NCBI GenBank assembly: GCA_035762175.1
Contig: DASTPP010000035.1
Span: 1-60,264, forward strand
DNA: 60,264 bases
Direction of reading: 5' to 3'
Source of the DNA: DASTPP01 sp035762175
Lineage (GTDB): Bacteria; Myxococcota_A; Polyangia; Polyangiales; Polyangiaceae
Shown in pieces: positions 20,101-27,785 of the stretch (position 1 is its first letter; every line of letters begins with the position of its first letter). Position numbers and translations under genes: made by a program. The notes under the pieces were generated by a model. The model saw nothing but the letters and a program-made list of their open reading frames with translations, was not told the DNA's origin and did no database searches.

Positions 20101-21856
20101 GCGCCACGTTGGCGTTCTGCAGGTCGAGCGTGGTCGAGTTCGCCGGCAGGGTTGCTGTGGGCGTGACCGAGAGGGTCGATTGGGTAAAGTGGCCGAGCAC
20201 GCCGCCAGCGCCGTTGAGAAAGATGCCGTGCTTGCCTCCGTACGCGACGATGTCGGTCGAGAGCACGTCGGGCAGTCCGTCGGCGTTGACGTCGTAGAGG
20301 TCGGCGCGCCCGTCGTTGAGCGAATGCGGGGGCCCCTGCCCGAGCGAGAGGACGCGCTCGTCGAAGCCTTCGAAGCCAGCGAAGGGCTGTACGCCCGGCG
20401 TGCCATCAGTCTTGAAGGGGTCGACATGCTGGTAGCTGAAGGTGAGCGCTGGCAGCCGGGGGCAGGTAGTGGGCCCCAGGCCCTGGTCGGCGCCCTCGGC
20501 GACGGGTTGCGCGCACCGCCCCTCGGTTTGCACTCCCTGCAAGAGCGAGATGGCGTGGTACTCGGCGTCGTAGGTCAAATGGTAGCGTCGCACGAGCTCG
20601 CGCGGCCCTGTGCCGGCGAAATCCTTGCTGGTCACATCGACGCGCGCGAGGCGCTGTGAGTGCTCGGTGCGCCAACCGTTGCGGTACGACGAGGTGACGT
20701 CGGGGCGGGCCTCGTAGACGAGGCGCGTGTGGTGTGCATACGAAGCGAGGTCGTTCGTCGTCGGCGCGTCGGTCGGCGGCGTGTCGTAGACGTCGCGCAG
20801 GTACGCGACGCCCCCGACGCTCTCGTAGCGGTAGCGCACGACGTTGACCGGGCGCGGGGCGGGGGCGCCGGCAGGCGGGGGCGAGCCCTGTGTGTCGTAC
20901 ATGCGCGCGAGGTTCCAATGGAAGATGCGTGCGGGTGCTGAAGGGTCGGCCTCGAGCGCATCGGTCGCATCGCTGCCGTCGAGCGGCACGCCGAATTCCA
21001 TCGTCAACCCGGCCTTGCTCTGCACACGCCAGGTGTGGTGGTCGGGCGACCAGAAGAAGCGCAAGAACTCGCCCTCGACGCGGGTGCGAAAGTACTGCCA
21101 TTGCGCTGCCCAGGCCGGCATGGCTTCGCCCGCGAGCGCCCCCGCGCAGGTGAGGCCAGCGCCCACCAGGCAGATAGGCACGAGCTCCTCGATGCCGTTG
21201 TAGACGAAGCGGTCTTGGTTCGGGTGCCAGGGACCCCCGACCAGCGGGTCCTGATAGCGTGGCACGCCCCGGTCGGTTTGCCGCGCGATGAAAGGCGCGC
21301 CAACATTCCAACCGACGCCAGCGACGCCGCGGCCGCTCGATGAATTGTACTGCAGCCCCAGTGAGGGCTGCGCCCCTCCGCGGGCGGCTGGCAACTGTAG
21401 GGGCACCGTGAAGCCGAACGCCCCGGTCGAGAGCTGGGCCGAGAAGCTCTCGCCCATGCCCTGGATCTTCGCAGCGCCGGACGGAAGTGAGAGCGTCTGG
21501 CTTGTGAAGCCTGACTTGTCTGGGGGGTCGGCGGCGACAGCGGCCGGCGCGTCTTTCGAGGCTCGTGTTGCGGGGGGCTCGCCTCCGGAGGCGTTCGGCG
21601 CGGAGTCGCCGCCCTCGCTCGCGCCCTCGGTCGGTTCGTCACTCGAGTCGCCCTTGTTGGCCGCGCCGCTTGGCGAAGTGGCCTCGACGGAGGCCCCGTC
21701 GCTCGCGGCACTCGCACGCGCATCGGCGGCCGGGAGCGTCTCGTCTTCACCACCCTCGCTGGCAAGCGCTCGCGCGCCGGAAGAGAGGGCGAGGGCGGCG
21801 CCGAAGAGCAGCGCTGGAAGCGGAGAGGCGAGGGATTGAAGGCGGCACTTCGTCAT
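14156..21856 (-). CDS. SpvB/FG-GAP/RHS-repeat giant toxin-like protein
   Basis: I choose ATG 21856 because it opens a signal peptide (LPALLFGAALALSSGARALA), giving about 2566 aa; the frame itself extends 36 codons further upstream. After an acidic Ser/Ala linker comes an SpvB/TcdB N-terminal domain (GAAKIQGMGESFSAQLSTGA, residues ~120-330). FG-GAP/VCBS calcium-type repeats follow (DVNADGLPDVL, DVDGDGLVDVV, DINGDGLDDLV, residues ~515-830), then YD/RHS repeats. The RHS core ends with FGARYYAPALGRWASPDP and DPLGL near residue 2245. A Pro-rich hinge and a variable C-terminus follow, with YRGDLINK and HPHYNLTLPDGTKSSIIID. This is the architecture of TcB-TcC fusions and RHS polymorphic toxins, where the RHS shell encloses a C-terminal toxin. 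The immunity candidate follows at 23 bp; a 1571-aa lipoprotein precedes it by 221 bp. I do not recognise the toxin fold. Confidence 0.9.
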   Translation of the reverse strand: MTKCRLQSLASPLPALLFGAALALSSGARALASEGGEDETLPAADARASAASDGASVEATSPSGAANKGDSSDEPTEGASEGGDSAPNASGGEPPATRASKDAPAAVAADPPDKSGFTSQTLSLPSGAAKIQGMGESFSAQLSTGAFGFTVPLQLPAARGGAQPSLGLQYNSSSGRGVAGVGWNVGAPFIARQTDRGVPRYQDPLVGGPWHPNQDRFVYNGIEELVPICLVGAGLTCAGALAGEAMPAWAAQWQYFRTRVEGEFLRFFWSPDHHTWRVQSKAGLTMEFGVPLDGSDATDALEADPSAPARIFHWNLARMYDTQGSPPPAGAPAPRPVNVVRYRYESVGGVAYLRDVYDTPPTDAPTTNDLASYAHHTRLVYEARPDVTSSYRNGWRTEHSQRLARVDVTSKDFAGTGPRELVRRYHLTYDAEYHAISLLQGVQTEGRCAQPVAEGADQGLGPTTCPRLPALTFSYQHVDPFKTDGTPGVQPFAGFEGFDERVLSLGQGPPHSLNDGRADLYDVNADGLPDVLSTDIVAYGGKHGIFLNGAGGVLGHFTQSTLSVTPTATLPANSTTLDLQNANVALLDVDGNGLTDLLYMPATSTYALYSPVRDAAAWRWVGRPIATTTGQAPRLDLANNQSNLRILDVDGDGLVDVVVTGGSQIDTYFALGRYPNGDSRFGHASWTGPASATLDEAPASFCLPRSGSNLAFSAPDVFVGEMNGDGLPDLVRVRQGSVLYWPGRGNGFWGTGDPNLCPAGQLGEGLHVAMALPPTIAPNDPATLRLDDINGDGLDDLVQVNTGALKIWLNVDGQRWTAQSHIVDGTPVMTSSLGRFRLTDLNGSGTRDALWGTASSYKYIDFSGGKRPWLLTGSSNGLGKTTAVEYASSTELMLAAAQDGAPWASTSPVPMHVVTRVVERDHLPAAGGPAGEYVTEYAYRDPVFDGRQREFRGFRSATSKRLGDVNAPTALTASTFLLGECVDEVAADGVNPCAPGDRWRDNPREALKGLPSTVETFDEAGVYLSTTHATYRLRRLYIGLDGREVRYAFASTSDAYLYETSPFTPASSTLQLPSVELELSPGQVATDTRDVVTLRSTSGRKRVRSGTASDHFGNGTEQRSEGCVEGCGAADEVITVHTVPERKTTDTSGWLWRTSESYTTGSRRPGEMRERTFFEYDDFGSLRVLRAELTGTLLLDRSHSVAGAAVAPAPSGASTDGLIVVGTTGYDAFGNPDSFRAPNGRCRSLVYDRAYATLPMSETSYVGPLDEATGCGAVGLTTGAVYDRGLALVLETVSPRGDRGKADYDGFGRLLQLWKPHPTQVGALSALPSVTLEYLLTNDPAGRPYSFLHTRTHDGGAHDVDSYREAWAYVDGLGRTRLTLNQGDPAAGDRGAWIVGDVATYDAKGGLSQSYRRWFYDGDPIAFPLAAPSPVTAEGRSRDAFGRVVETRGLDGQVALRARRHALGYDVWDAADLTPGGQHQNTPTSLFTDGHGRVVRVVERLRSGATLEERQIAVEYLPTGEPLLVSRQRLSPRTLPVVRWMRYDSLGRAVLNAEPHTTKGFSPDPAADPATMRAWRYAYNDNGEVVGTSDGRGCGVNYHYDAGGRPLAEDVSPCEAHHAPYTLPDLATGDGTEAFTRYDYADPDASGIIGITPTPVLYLGRIASSSDRATKAIPVYDGRGRATALAKRLAKPGPHEAIASERYAPRWYLQRFTFDGADRLLTGSTGARAPELLSEGGESLLRLTYAKNGRVYKIGGSYGTLVDSIIHDADGLSTELRYGDAASTVTSFFYDARQRLETLRTQRQAPPLWTSPPPGYRAPTPDEASSSFQLRLQDLTFVYDEVDNPIEIRDLRSADEWPVGAKPVSRSMRYDDLYRLAQVDYQYAGGDGWTSPFAAENAGVEHPQRATPSPHVAFAKRVVQQRFSYDWLGNTSASADDGAGFYDRSLGSITNAFAAGKPYQLVAASNEDGPAAPGADRRGHLTAAYDDAGHLTSLAVARRGPCLPVGALCAQRLVYEWDEVGQLARARRWDLPSAGDASDPEPGGQPSAELRYAYGGGGRARKTSVDASGDERHTLYVFGSLELRRARYEAQSVGAFDYADDVETEAVQLAAGGHRLGRLWHDPSGPPSPESSSLHIFLTLPDALGSMSLVVDRATGELVEASTYQPYGAAESDYRTERWKHFRDDPRFTGKEDDIEVGVAYFGARYYAPALGRWASPDPFTIHGLGSDLNAYAYVHGRVLQATDPLGLSAIAVAPAAPPQAPVTERGGAPAPAPPGPAPAPPGAAPTAPAPPPTFLFKTPLEPIAPSSTNPTPPSATPESPSLADSFAEGFIQPAQDLSNIVLEKTQAGLDIAEQLSQGDWLGALDTYTGAVGDNFKILGGMVWNGLPPVQAYNTGRTAWELGNDVAHGRWNGVAKMAGGKAFEVFSVAATEGLGSTLRGMGGVAGAMGGGGNSGRVTKLIRKLRAGKDVKVSSVNEAREILHNMPDMRPHTFDRRVPVPDSEGGHSNPLWKQPRGTYRGDLINKANPNAEVHPDLPPGHPHRTHPHYNLTLPDGTKSSIIIDDGK

Positions 21857-22077
21857 GGTCGCGACCTGGATGGCAATCGGGCTGGGAAGGGACGTAGGAA
21901 CGGAGGACCTTGCGCCCCGGACGGCGGGGGGGCGCAGGGGTGGGCCGGACAGCATTGAGGGCACGCCCGCGCGTCGCGGGCGGCCTCGACCAAGCCGGCA
22001 TGTCGTGGGGCGCCTGTACTCTCGCGGCGGGGAGCTGCCCGGCCGTGTACGCGTCCCAGGTCGTTATGCGGCGACGC

Positions 22078-25000
22078 TCACGGCTGCCGCGTCCAATGCT
22101 GGGTGCCGGAGAGAATCTGGACGTAGTCCAGGTTCTGGAGAAGAACCTCGGGGCCGAGCTTGAAGTTGAGCTCGTACGTGCCGCCGACCGAACGGTCGCG
22201 GAAGTCGGAGCGATGTGAATTCTGGATGTTCGGGTCGTCCCACGACGTGTTGTCGAGGCTGAGTACGAGATCGGCTGCCATCGCCTTGGCGCCCCCAACG
22301 AAGCCTGGCAAGAAGGCGATAGTCTGCCATTGTCGATCGTAATCCTTCACCCAGGACGAGCCGAGTTGCGTGACGCTAACCGGCACGGAGGCGTTCTGGA
22401 TGCAGGAGTTATGGTCGGTGGCGAGCGAGCAGTTGAGCACGCCGGCGCCTGCAAGGTTGACCGCGAAGCGTGTCCAGCGCGTGTTGAAGAGGTTCACGAT
22501 GTCGAACTGGTCGGGTGGCTGCGAGACGTTACCGTCAATACGCCCCCAAGGGTCGAGGGTGAAAAGGAGCTTGGCCTGCGTCGGCCTCAAGGCGGGGCCA
22601 TACTGCAAGCACGCGTCGGCCACCTTGCCCGAAGCGGGCATGCCGACCCAGACCCCGCCGCTCGCGGGCTCGCAGAGGAAGCTCCACCGCCGCGCCTCGC
22701 CGAGAAGGGTGCTAGGTGCTCCCGGAGCAGCGGCCTCGGGGCCCGGTAGTGCGATCAGGTTGGTCACCTCGCCCGAGAAGGTGACGTGGCGGGTGCTCGG
22801 GTGGGCATAGCCGGCGACGAAGCGCTTGAGGTTGTCGACGTAGATTGACAATTTGTTGCCGTAGATGTCTTCGGGCAGTGGGCCGCCCTCGACGTACCCG
22901 ATGGCGGCGGGCATGCTGAGGTCGAACTCGTAAATCTCGTCGGCCCACGACGCGGGCGAGACTACGAGAGCCTCGTTGGCGTAAAGCTTCGACAGATTGA
23001 CGACGTAGCGAGCCTCGATGGCGCGGCGAGCCAGCAGGGCGGCGCGCCGAGCGTTCTCGAGCTCCGCCATCGCCACCCAGGCGGCGTGGTCGGTGTAGCG
23101 CCGGTAGAGGCCAAAGCTGGTCTTCTTGCCGCGGCCGACGAGTTCGGCGTCGAGCTCGGCCCGGCGGGCGGCGATGTCGGTGCGCCGGTTGGCCGAGGCG
23201 ACGGCCGCCGAAGCGAGCTGCACGTGCGAGGCGGCTTGCATGAGCTGTGTGGCGCGGGTGACGAGCCCGTGTTGGGCCTCGAAGACCGCCGCGATGGTCT
23301 GCCGGACCGGGGGAGCAGCGTCGAGGGTTAGATCGACGCACTTCTGCTCCTGAGCGATGAGGGGCGCGTCCGAGTGCGAGGTGCTTGAGCTCTCGGTCCA
23401 GCTTTGCGAAACGCTGACGTTGACGTTGACGCTCGGGAAGAGCCCCACCGAGGCGCCGACTCCGACGCTCACCCCCGTGGTGGTGCTCGTGCCGGTGGTG
23501 GTCGTCGTCCCCGCCCGGATGGCCTGCAGGCGCGATTCGTCGCTGCAGGCAATCCGGGCCTTCTCCGAGAGCGACGACTCGACGGCCTGGTAGGCGGTGA
23601 TCTGCTGGCTTGCCGCGCCCATCGCCGAGATAAGATCGCCCGCCGCCAGGCGAGCCGCGCGGAGCGCCGTCCACTGTTCGACGAAGAGGCCCTGCAGTTC
23701 GCCCCCGCTGTACGCCGAGAACGCGGGCACGGTGGCGTCGGTGACGCGCGCCCAGACCTCGGACGCGACGTTGAAGTCGCCTCCGATGTTGCCCCGCAGC
23801 AGGTCGTAGGTGAGGCAGGCCAACTGCCCCTGAGGGTCGGGGGGCGCGGTCGGCGGGCAGATGGGGGGGCCGCCCGGCATATACGACTCGATCGGAAGCC
23901 GGACAATCTGGAGGGCCGCGTTGCAGGCCTGCGTCGCATCGCCGCAGAGTTGCTCTTTCTCCTGCTGCTTGAGCTGGTTGGCCGCGTCGATGGCGGCATT
24001 GAACACGTCCTCATCGGTTTGTTGCAAGAGGGCGTTGTCGATCGCCGCGTCGACCGCACTCGAGGCGCTGGCTGCCGCCTCCTCGGCCAAATCGAGGTAG
24101 TATTGGACTGCTGCAGCCGACCCCTCGCCCGTCAGTTGGGGGTCGGTCGAGGGCGCTTCGTTTCGTGAGGTGCCGAACGCGTCGAAGGCCGGTTCGAGGA
24201 TGTCTTCGCTGTCGGTCGCCGTCGCCTTGCGAGCGATCTCGCCCAGCGAGCCACCCACGGAGAAGATTCGGCCTGCGGTCTGCAGTTTTCGTTCCTCGCC
24301 AGGACTAAATACCGTGAGCGGCGGTTTGGGGTGAGGCGTTGACAGGAGAAGACGGTCTTGGGGGGTGGAATCCTGTGCGAGTTGGCGCGAAGCGACGAAC
24401 ATCCAAACGGCAAGAGGCTGCGAGCCGTCGATGGAAGGAGGGGCATGTATCGAGACACGAAATCGCCAGCGATGGTGGGTTCTGCCGCCGATGATGACGG
24501 GCGTGGGCGGTCCGACAGGGGCCGCTTCCGAGTAGAAGTCGGAGGCGTTGTCGGCCCACGTGCCCGGCGCTTTACCTTGATCGGTCCCCCCGCCGACTAC
24601 CGGGTGCTGACCGAGGCGAGTGTCTTGATACAAGAGCAGGTTCTCCCGCCGGCTATCGGCGAGGCCTTCTCGATAGGTGCGAATTCGGTATTGGCCGTAG
24701 TCGCTTGGCTTCCACCAAGCGTTTTCGGGCGCTACCAGTAGGTCGACGTGCCAGAAGTACGATGGGGCACCGTCGACAACGCCGCGCGCGACATCTTGCA
24801 CATTCCGTAGTTGCCATTTACTGGGCACCCCTTGAAGGACCTCCTCGAGCTCGGGACGGAGTACGACCGACTCGTCGCCGATGGCGGAACCAATGACCCG
24901 CAAGAGCTTCTCGCGGTTACGGTAATACGTTGCCGTAAGATCGCTTGGGGCGGGCGCTAGCAGAGCATCGCGCACCAAGCCGAGCGCAGCCGTGGCGCCC

Positions 25001-26793
25001 ATAGCTCGATACTCGTTCAATGCCCACGTGCCGAAGCTCTGGTTGGCCTTGTACTCTAGGATACTGCTTGACGGCGACAGGCCGTAGAATTTGTCGGGGA
25101 TGCGAAGAGAGGCACGATCGTACCCGGCGTAGAGCTCGGCCTGCTGCATTATGTTTCGTTCAGGGAACGTGGTGTGGGGCGTAATATGATAATATCTGAC
25201 CTGTGTCTTGCTTTGAGGATCTTTGACGACAATTCCCTCGTTTTCGCCGTTGCCCTTGATATTACGAGTTCCGATGACGGCGCCGCCGCCGTCTTGGAAA
25301 ATGCAGAGAGGTGATAGCGTCGATCGCAGATTGTGTGCCAAGTCGGCGGCATGTTCGAAGTTGAGCTTGTACTTCTTCCAGAGCAGGTAGTCAGGGTACG
25401 ATGTGGCTGGGTGATCGGGCGGCGGCGCGGGGGTCGAACAGTCGTTGCGAGGCGATGCCGTCTCGCAATCTTGTTTGCGAAGGCTCGTCTCAATGTTGCT
25501 ATAAATCTTTGATGCTGTCGCAGCGATGTCAATCGTCTCGCACTCACCCGCCGGAATGGGAATGATGTCAAGCGCGTCAGCGCTGCGGGCGAGGCCGAGC
25601 AACTGTTTCGCCTCCGGTGTCGCGCGGTAGCTAGAAGCGTAGCGTGCGTTGCCCTGCCGGAGCGGGTTGGAGCCCGGCCAGGGCGCCGTTTGGCTGTTAT
25701 TCCCGAGAGGGTGGGTCCAGGGGGTGGTGCCACCGGGCTCGACCGAGAGTGGGTCACCGCCGTAGAGCAGCGCCATCGTCCGCTGGACCCACGATCCGGG
25801 ACCCCAGCGCTCCTGAGCGGAGGTGGCGTCGACCGGAGCGCCGTAAGGCAGACGCGCATCGGCGCTGCGCAAGAGCAACTGCGCCATGTCTTCCGTGGCC
25901 GAGAGGTGGAGCTGCACTGCGGTGGCGAAATCGTCGGCCATCTTCTCAAGAATTTGCTGCTTCGTCTTACCATCATATCCACCCGCATGCGCCCAATGGT
26001 ACAGGGGGGGGATAATGTATTCCTCCCGGTTGGGGTAGAGTACCCCCGTCACTTCGGGGTGATCGGCGTGCCAGTTCGTGCCAAACACTCGACCGAGCAA
26101 GGCATAATAGATCGACGCAATCTGGGCCCGTTCACGCACGATCTCAAGTAGCTGGCGTTGATCTTGGGCTGACCAGAGCAAGGCCTCAGTTCCCGACGAG
26201 CCGGGGACGCGGTCGCGCAGGCGCTGAGCGATGCAGAGGTTCATCGGCGCATTGCGCAATTCGCCTTCGGCCCAGTCTACCGACCATCCATCGCCCTGAA
26301 TGTCGGGAATCCTTTCTCGCAATGTAATCTTTTTGAGGGGCGCCGCCTTGGGAAGATTGGTTGAGGGGTCGTGGTTACAACTCGCCTTGGTACGAAGGCC
26401 ATGCCAGCGTGCGAGCGCCGTGAGCACCACCGGAATACTAAGGTTGTCCCGATAGAAGGTGGCGACAGGATTGGGATCGTCGCAGGGGACCTGGCTCATG
26501 CGGTCCAGGATTTTTACCAGATAACTGTCCTGCACGGTGATCGAGCTGGTGAGATGAGAAATCGGTTCCTCAATCGTACCGCCCACGTTGATGAACGAGC
26601 ACTCGGCCCAGGCGTCGGCAAGGGCGAGTTCGGCCCGGGTGCCCGTCCATCCGCTGTTGGGCACGGGTGTCTCGAGCGGCGCTTCAAGCGCCTGGGTGAC
26701 CTCAGATGTCAGGCCGTCTTCGGGAGAGACGTTGCCCGGTCCGCAGGCGGCGATGGCAGCGAGGGTGAGTATCAGCCAAGATGTGCGTTTCAT
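22078..26793 (-). CDS. giant lipoprotein paired with the RHS toxin; possible TcA-like partner
   Basis: 1571 aa. The N-terminus MKRTSWLILTLAAIAACGPG is a lipoprotein signal with Cys17. No family is obvious over the first ~850 residues. Residues ~890-1240 are Ala-rich long helices (for example YYLDLAEEAAASASSAVDAA). These are interrupted at ~1090-1140 by an unusual Thr/Gly/Val stretch (GVSVGVGASVGLFPSVNVNV). The end (YEFDLSMPAAIGYVEGG, then TYELNFKLGPEVL) recalls the C-terminal, TcB-binding beta region of Tc toxin A subunits (a D.P...-type strand and FELNF-like end), but this is by eye and weak. Gene order on the minus strand is lipoprotein, RHS protein, immunity candidate. I infer that it anchors, delivers or forms the pore for the RHS protein. 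No Shine-Dalgarno is evident before the ATG. Confidence 0.75.
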   Translation of the reverse strand: MKRTSWLILTLAAIAACGPGNVSPEDGLTSEVTQALEAPLETPVPNSGWTGTRAELALADAWAECSFINVGGTIEEPISHLTSSITVQDSYLVKILDRMSQVPCDDPNPVATFYRDNLSIPVVLTALARWHGLRTKASCNHDPSTNLPKAAPLKKITLRERIPDIQGDGWSVDWAEGELRNAPMNLCIAQRLRDRVPGSSGTEALLWSAQDQRQLLEIVRERAQIASIYYALLGRVFGTNWHADHPEVTGVLYPNREEYIIPPLYHWAHAGGYDGKTKQQILEKMADDFATAVQLHLSATEDMAQLLLRSADARLPYGAPVDATSAQERWGPGSWVQRTMALLYGGDPLSVEPGGTTPWTHPLGNNSQTAPWPGSNPLRQGNARYASSYRATPEAKQLLGLARSADALDIIPIPAGECETIDIAATASKIYSNIETSLRKQDCETASPRNDCSTPAPPPDHPATSYPDYLLWKKYKLNFEHAADLAHNLRSTLSPLCIFQDGGGAVIGTRNIKGNGENEGIVVKDPQSKTQVRYYHITPHTTFPERNIMQQAELYAGYDRASLRIPDKFYGLSPSSSILEYKANQSFGTWALNEYRAMGATAALGLVRDALLAPAPSDLTATYYRNREKLLRVIGSAIGDESVVLRPELEEVLQGVPSKWQLRNVQDVARGVVDGAPSYFWHVDLLVAPENAWWKPSDYGQYRIRTYREGLADSRRENLLLYQDTRLGQHPVVGGGTDQGKAPGTWADNASDFYSEAAPVGPPTPVIIGGRTHHRWRFRVSIHAPPSIDGSQPLAVWMFVASRQLAQDSTPQDRLLLSTPHPKPPLTVFSPGEERKLQTAGRIFSVGGSLGEIARKATATDSEDILEPAFDAFGTSRNEAPSTDPQLTGEGSAAAVQYYLDLAEEAAASASSAVDAAIDNALLQQTDEDVFNAAIDAANQLKQQEKEQLCGDATQACNAALQIVRLPIESYMPGGPPICPPTAPPDPQGQLACLTYDLLRGNIGGDFNVASEVWARVTDATVPAFSAYSGGELQGLFVEQWTALRAARLAAGDLISAMGAASQQITAYQAVESSLSEKARIACSDESRLQAIRAGTTTTTGTSTTTGVSVGVGASVGLFPSVNVNVSVSQSWTESSSTSHSDAPLIAQEQKCVDLTLDAAPPVRQTIAAVFEAQHGLVTRATQLMQAASHVQLASAAVASANRRTDIAARRAELDAELVGRGKKTSFGLYRRYTDHAAWVAMAELENARRAALLARRAIEARYVVNLSKLYANEALVVSPASWADEIYEFDLSMPAAIGYVEGGPLPEDIYGNKLSIYVDNLKRFVAGYAHPSTRHVTFSGEVTNLIALPGPEAAAPGAPSTLLGEARRWSFLCEPASGGVWVGMPASGKVADACLQYGPALRPTQAKLLFTLDPWGRIDGNVSQPPDQFDIVNLFNTRWTRFAVNLAGAGVLNCSLATDHNSCIQNASVPVSVTQLGSSWVKDYDRQWQTIAFLPGFVGGAKAMAADLVLSLDNTSWDDPNIQNSHRSDFRDRSVGGTYELNFKLGPEVLLQNLDYVQILSGTQHWTRQP

Positions 26794-27569
26794 TTTGAAT
26801 GAATTCTGGTCGCAGTTGCTGTGCGCAGGCGTTGCGGCTACAGGTTGAGGGGGGAAAATCGTGTGTATGAGCCCGAGGACGTCTCCGAGGCGCGGTCCTG
26901 CGCACCTCGGGGATTGAAATTATGGCCGCAGATTTGTGCGCTTAATGCTCGTTGCGCGGGGCTGTGATTGTTTTGAATAAGGCCGCTGGGGGCCTCACGC
27001 CAAGTGATGACATGACACCTGCTTCGAAGGCGTCGGTGCGCCTCGTAAGCCCCCCCCTCCCTCGGCCCGATCTGGCCGTGTAAGCTATTTCGATTTTTGT
27101 GCGAAATACTATGTGGAAGCCGGGCCCGACGTCTGCTCATGCCTCTACGACCCGCACGCCGCCACGGGGCGGGCTCGCCGCTTTGTGTGCGGACACACGC
27201 CTTGCAAAGTCGACCCGACTCTTTGCTCGAAGCAGATAGCGTGCCGCTGCCCGCTCTTGGCAATCCTGCGGAATCGTTGAGGCTGGATCAGTGGTGCCCC
27301 TGGCGACGGGTGGCGAACGACCTGGCGGGCCGCCAGGCCTCCGGGACGGACAAGAGCCGGCCGCGGGAAAGGGCGCAGCTTTCTTAGTAAGAGCGGCAGC
27401 GAGGATTTCGACGCTCTTCAAGCCCAGGCGCGCCCGCCTTGCCCACGACAAGGCGAAGTCCTTGGTAGGCGCTAACGTGGGATGAAGAGCCACATGGGCT
27501 GGTAGATTTTTTCAGGAAGGTCTGTCCCCGATCCTCGCCGCCGGTGGCCTTGCTCGTGAAGGAGAAGCT
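26794..27569. other. divergent intergenic region
   Basis: Lies between the lipoprotein gene (minus) and the recombinase unit (plus), so promoters for both should be here. The part 26900-27110 is AT-richer than average and is the most promoter-like. I see no gene. Just before the small ORF at 27570 there is a clean GAAGGAG ribosome binding site. Confidence 0.5.
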
Positions 27570-27785
27570 ATGGCCATCCCGAAGACCCGCCGGAAAAAGC
27601 GCCGCTGGCACCTGACCGTCACCGGGCTCGACCCCCTACCGATCGTTCTGCCGACTTGGGAGCGCGAACGGCTCCTGCCGGCTCTGGAGCGACTCGCGTC
27701 GGGCGAGCCGCCCGCGCCTACCTCGCCGGAAGTAGGCGAAGCGGACCATGCCTCGCCGGAGGCGCGCGATGCCGACCCGGCCTGA
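27570..27785 (+). CDS. small basic protein upstream of and overlapping the recombinase
   Basis: 71 aa with a Lys/Arg-rich start (MAIPKTRRKKRRWHLTV) and an acidic Pro/Ala/Glu end. The ATG has GAAGGAG at a 5-7 base spacing, better than most genes nearby. Its stop codon lies 17 bases inside the recombinase frame, so the two are probably translationally coupled. A basic short protein in front of a serine recombinase could be a DNA-binding accessory factor; this is inference, as no domain is recognisable. Confidence 0.6.
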   Translation: MAIPKTRRKKRRWHLTVTGLDPLPIVLPTWERERLLPALERLASGEPPAPTSPEVGEADHASPEARDADPA

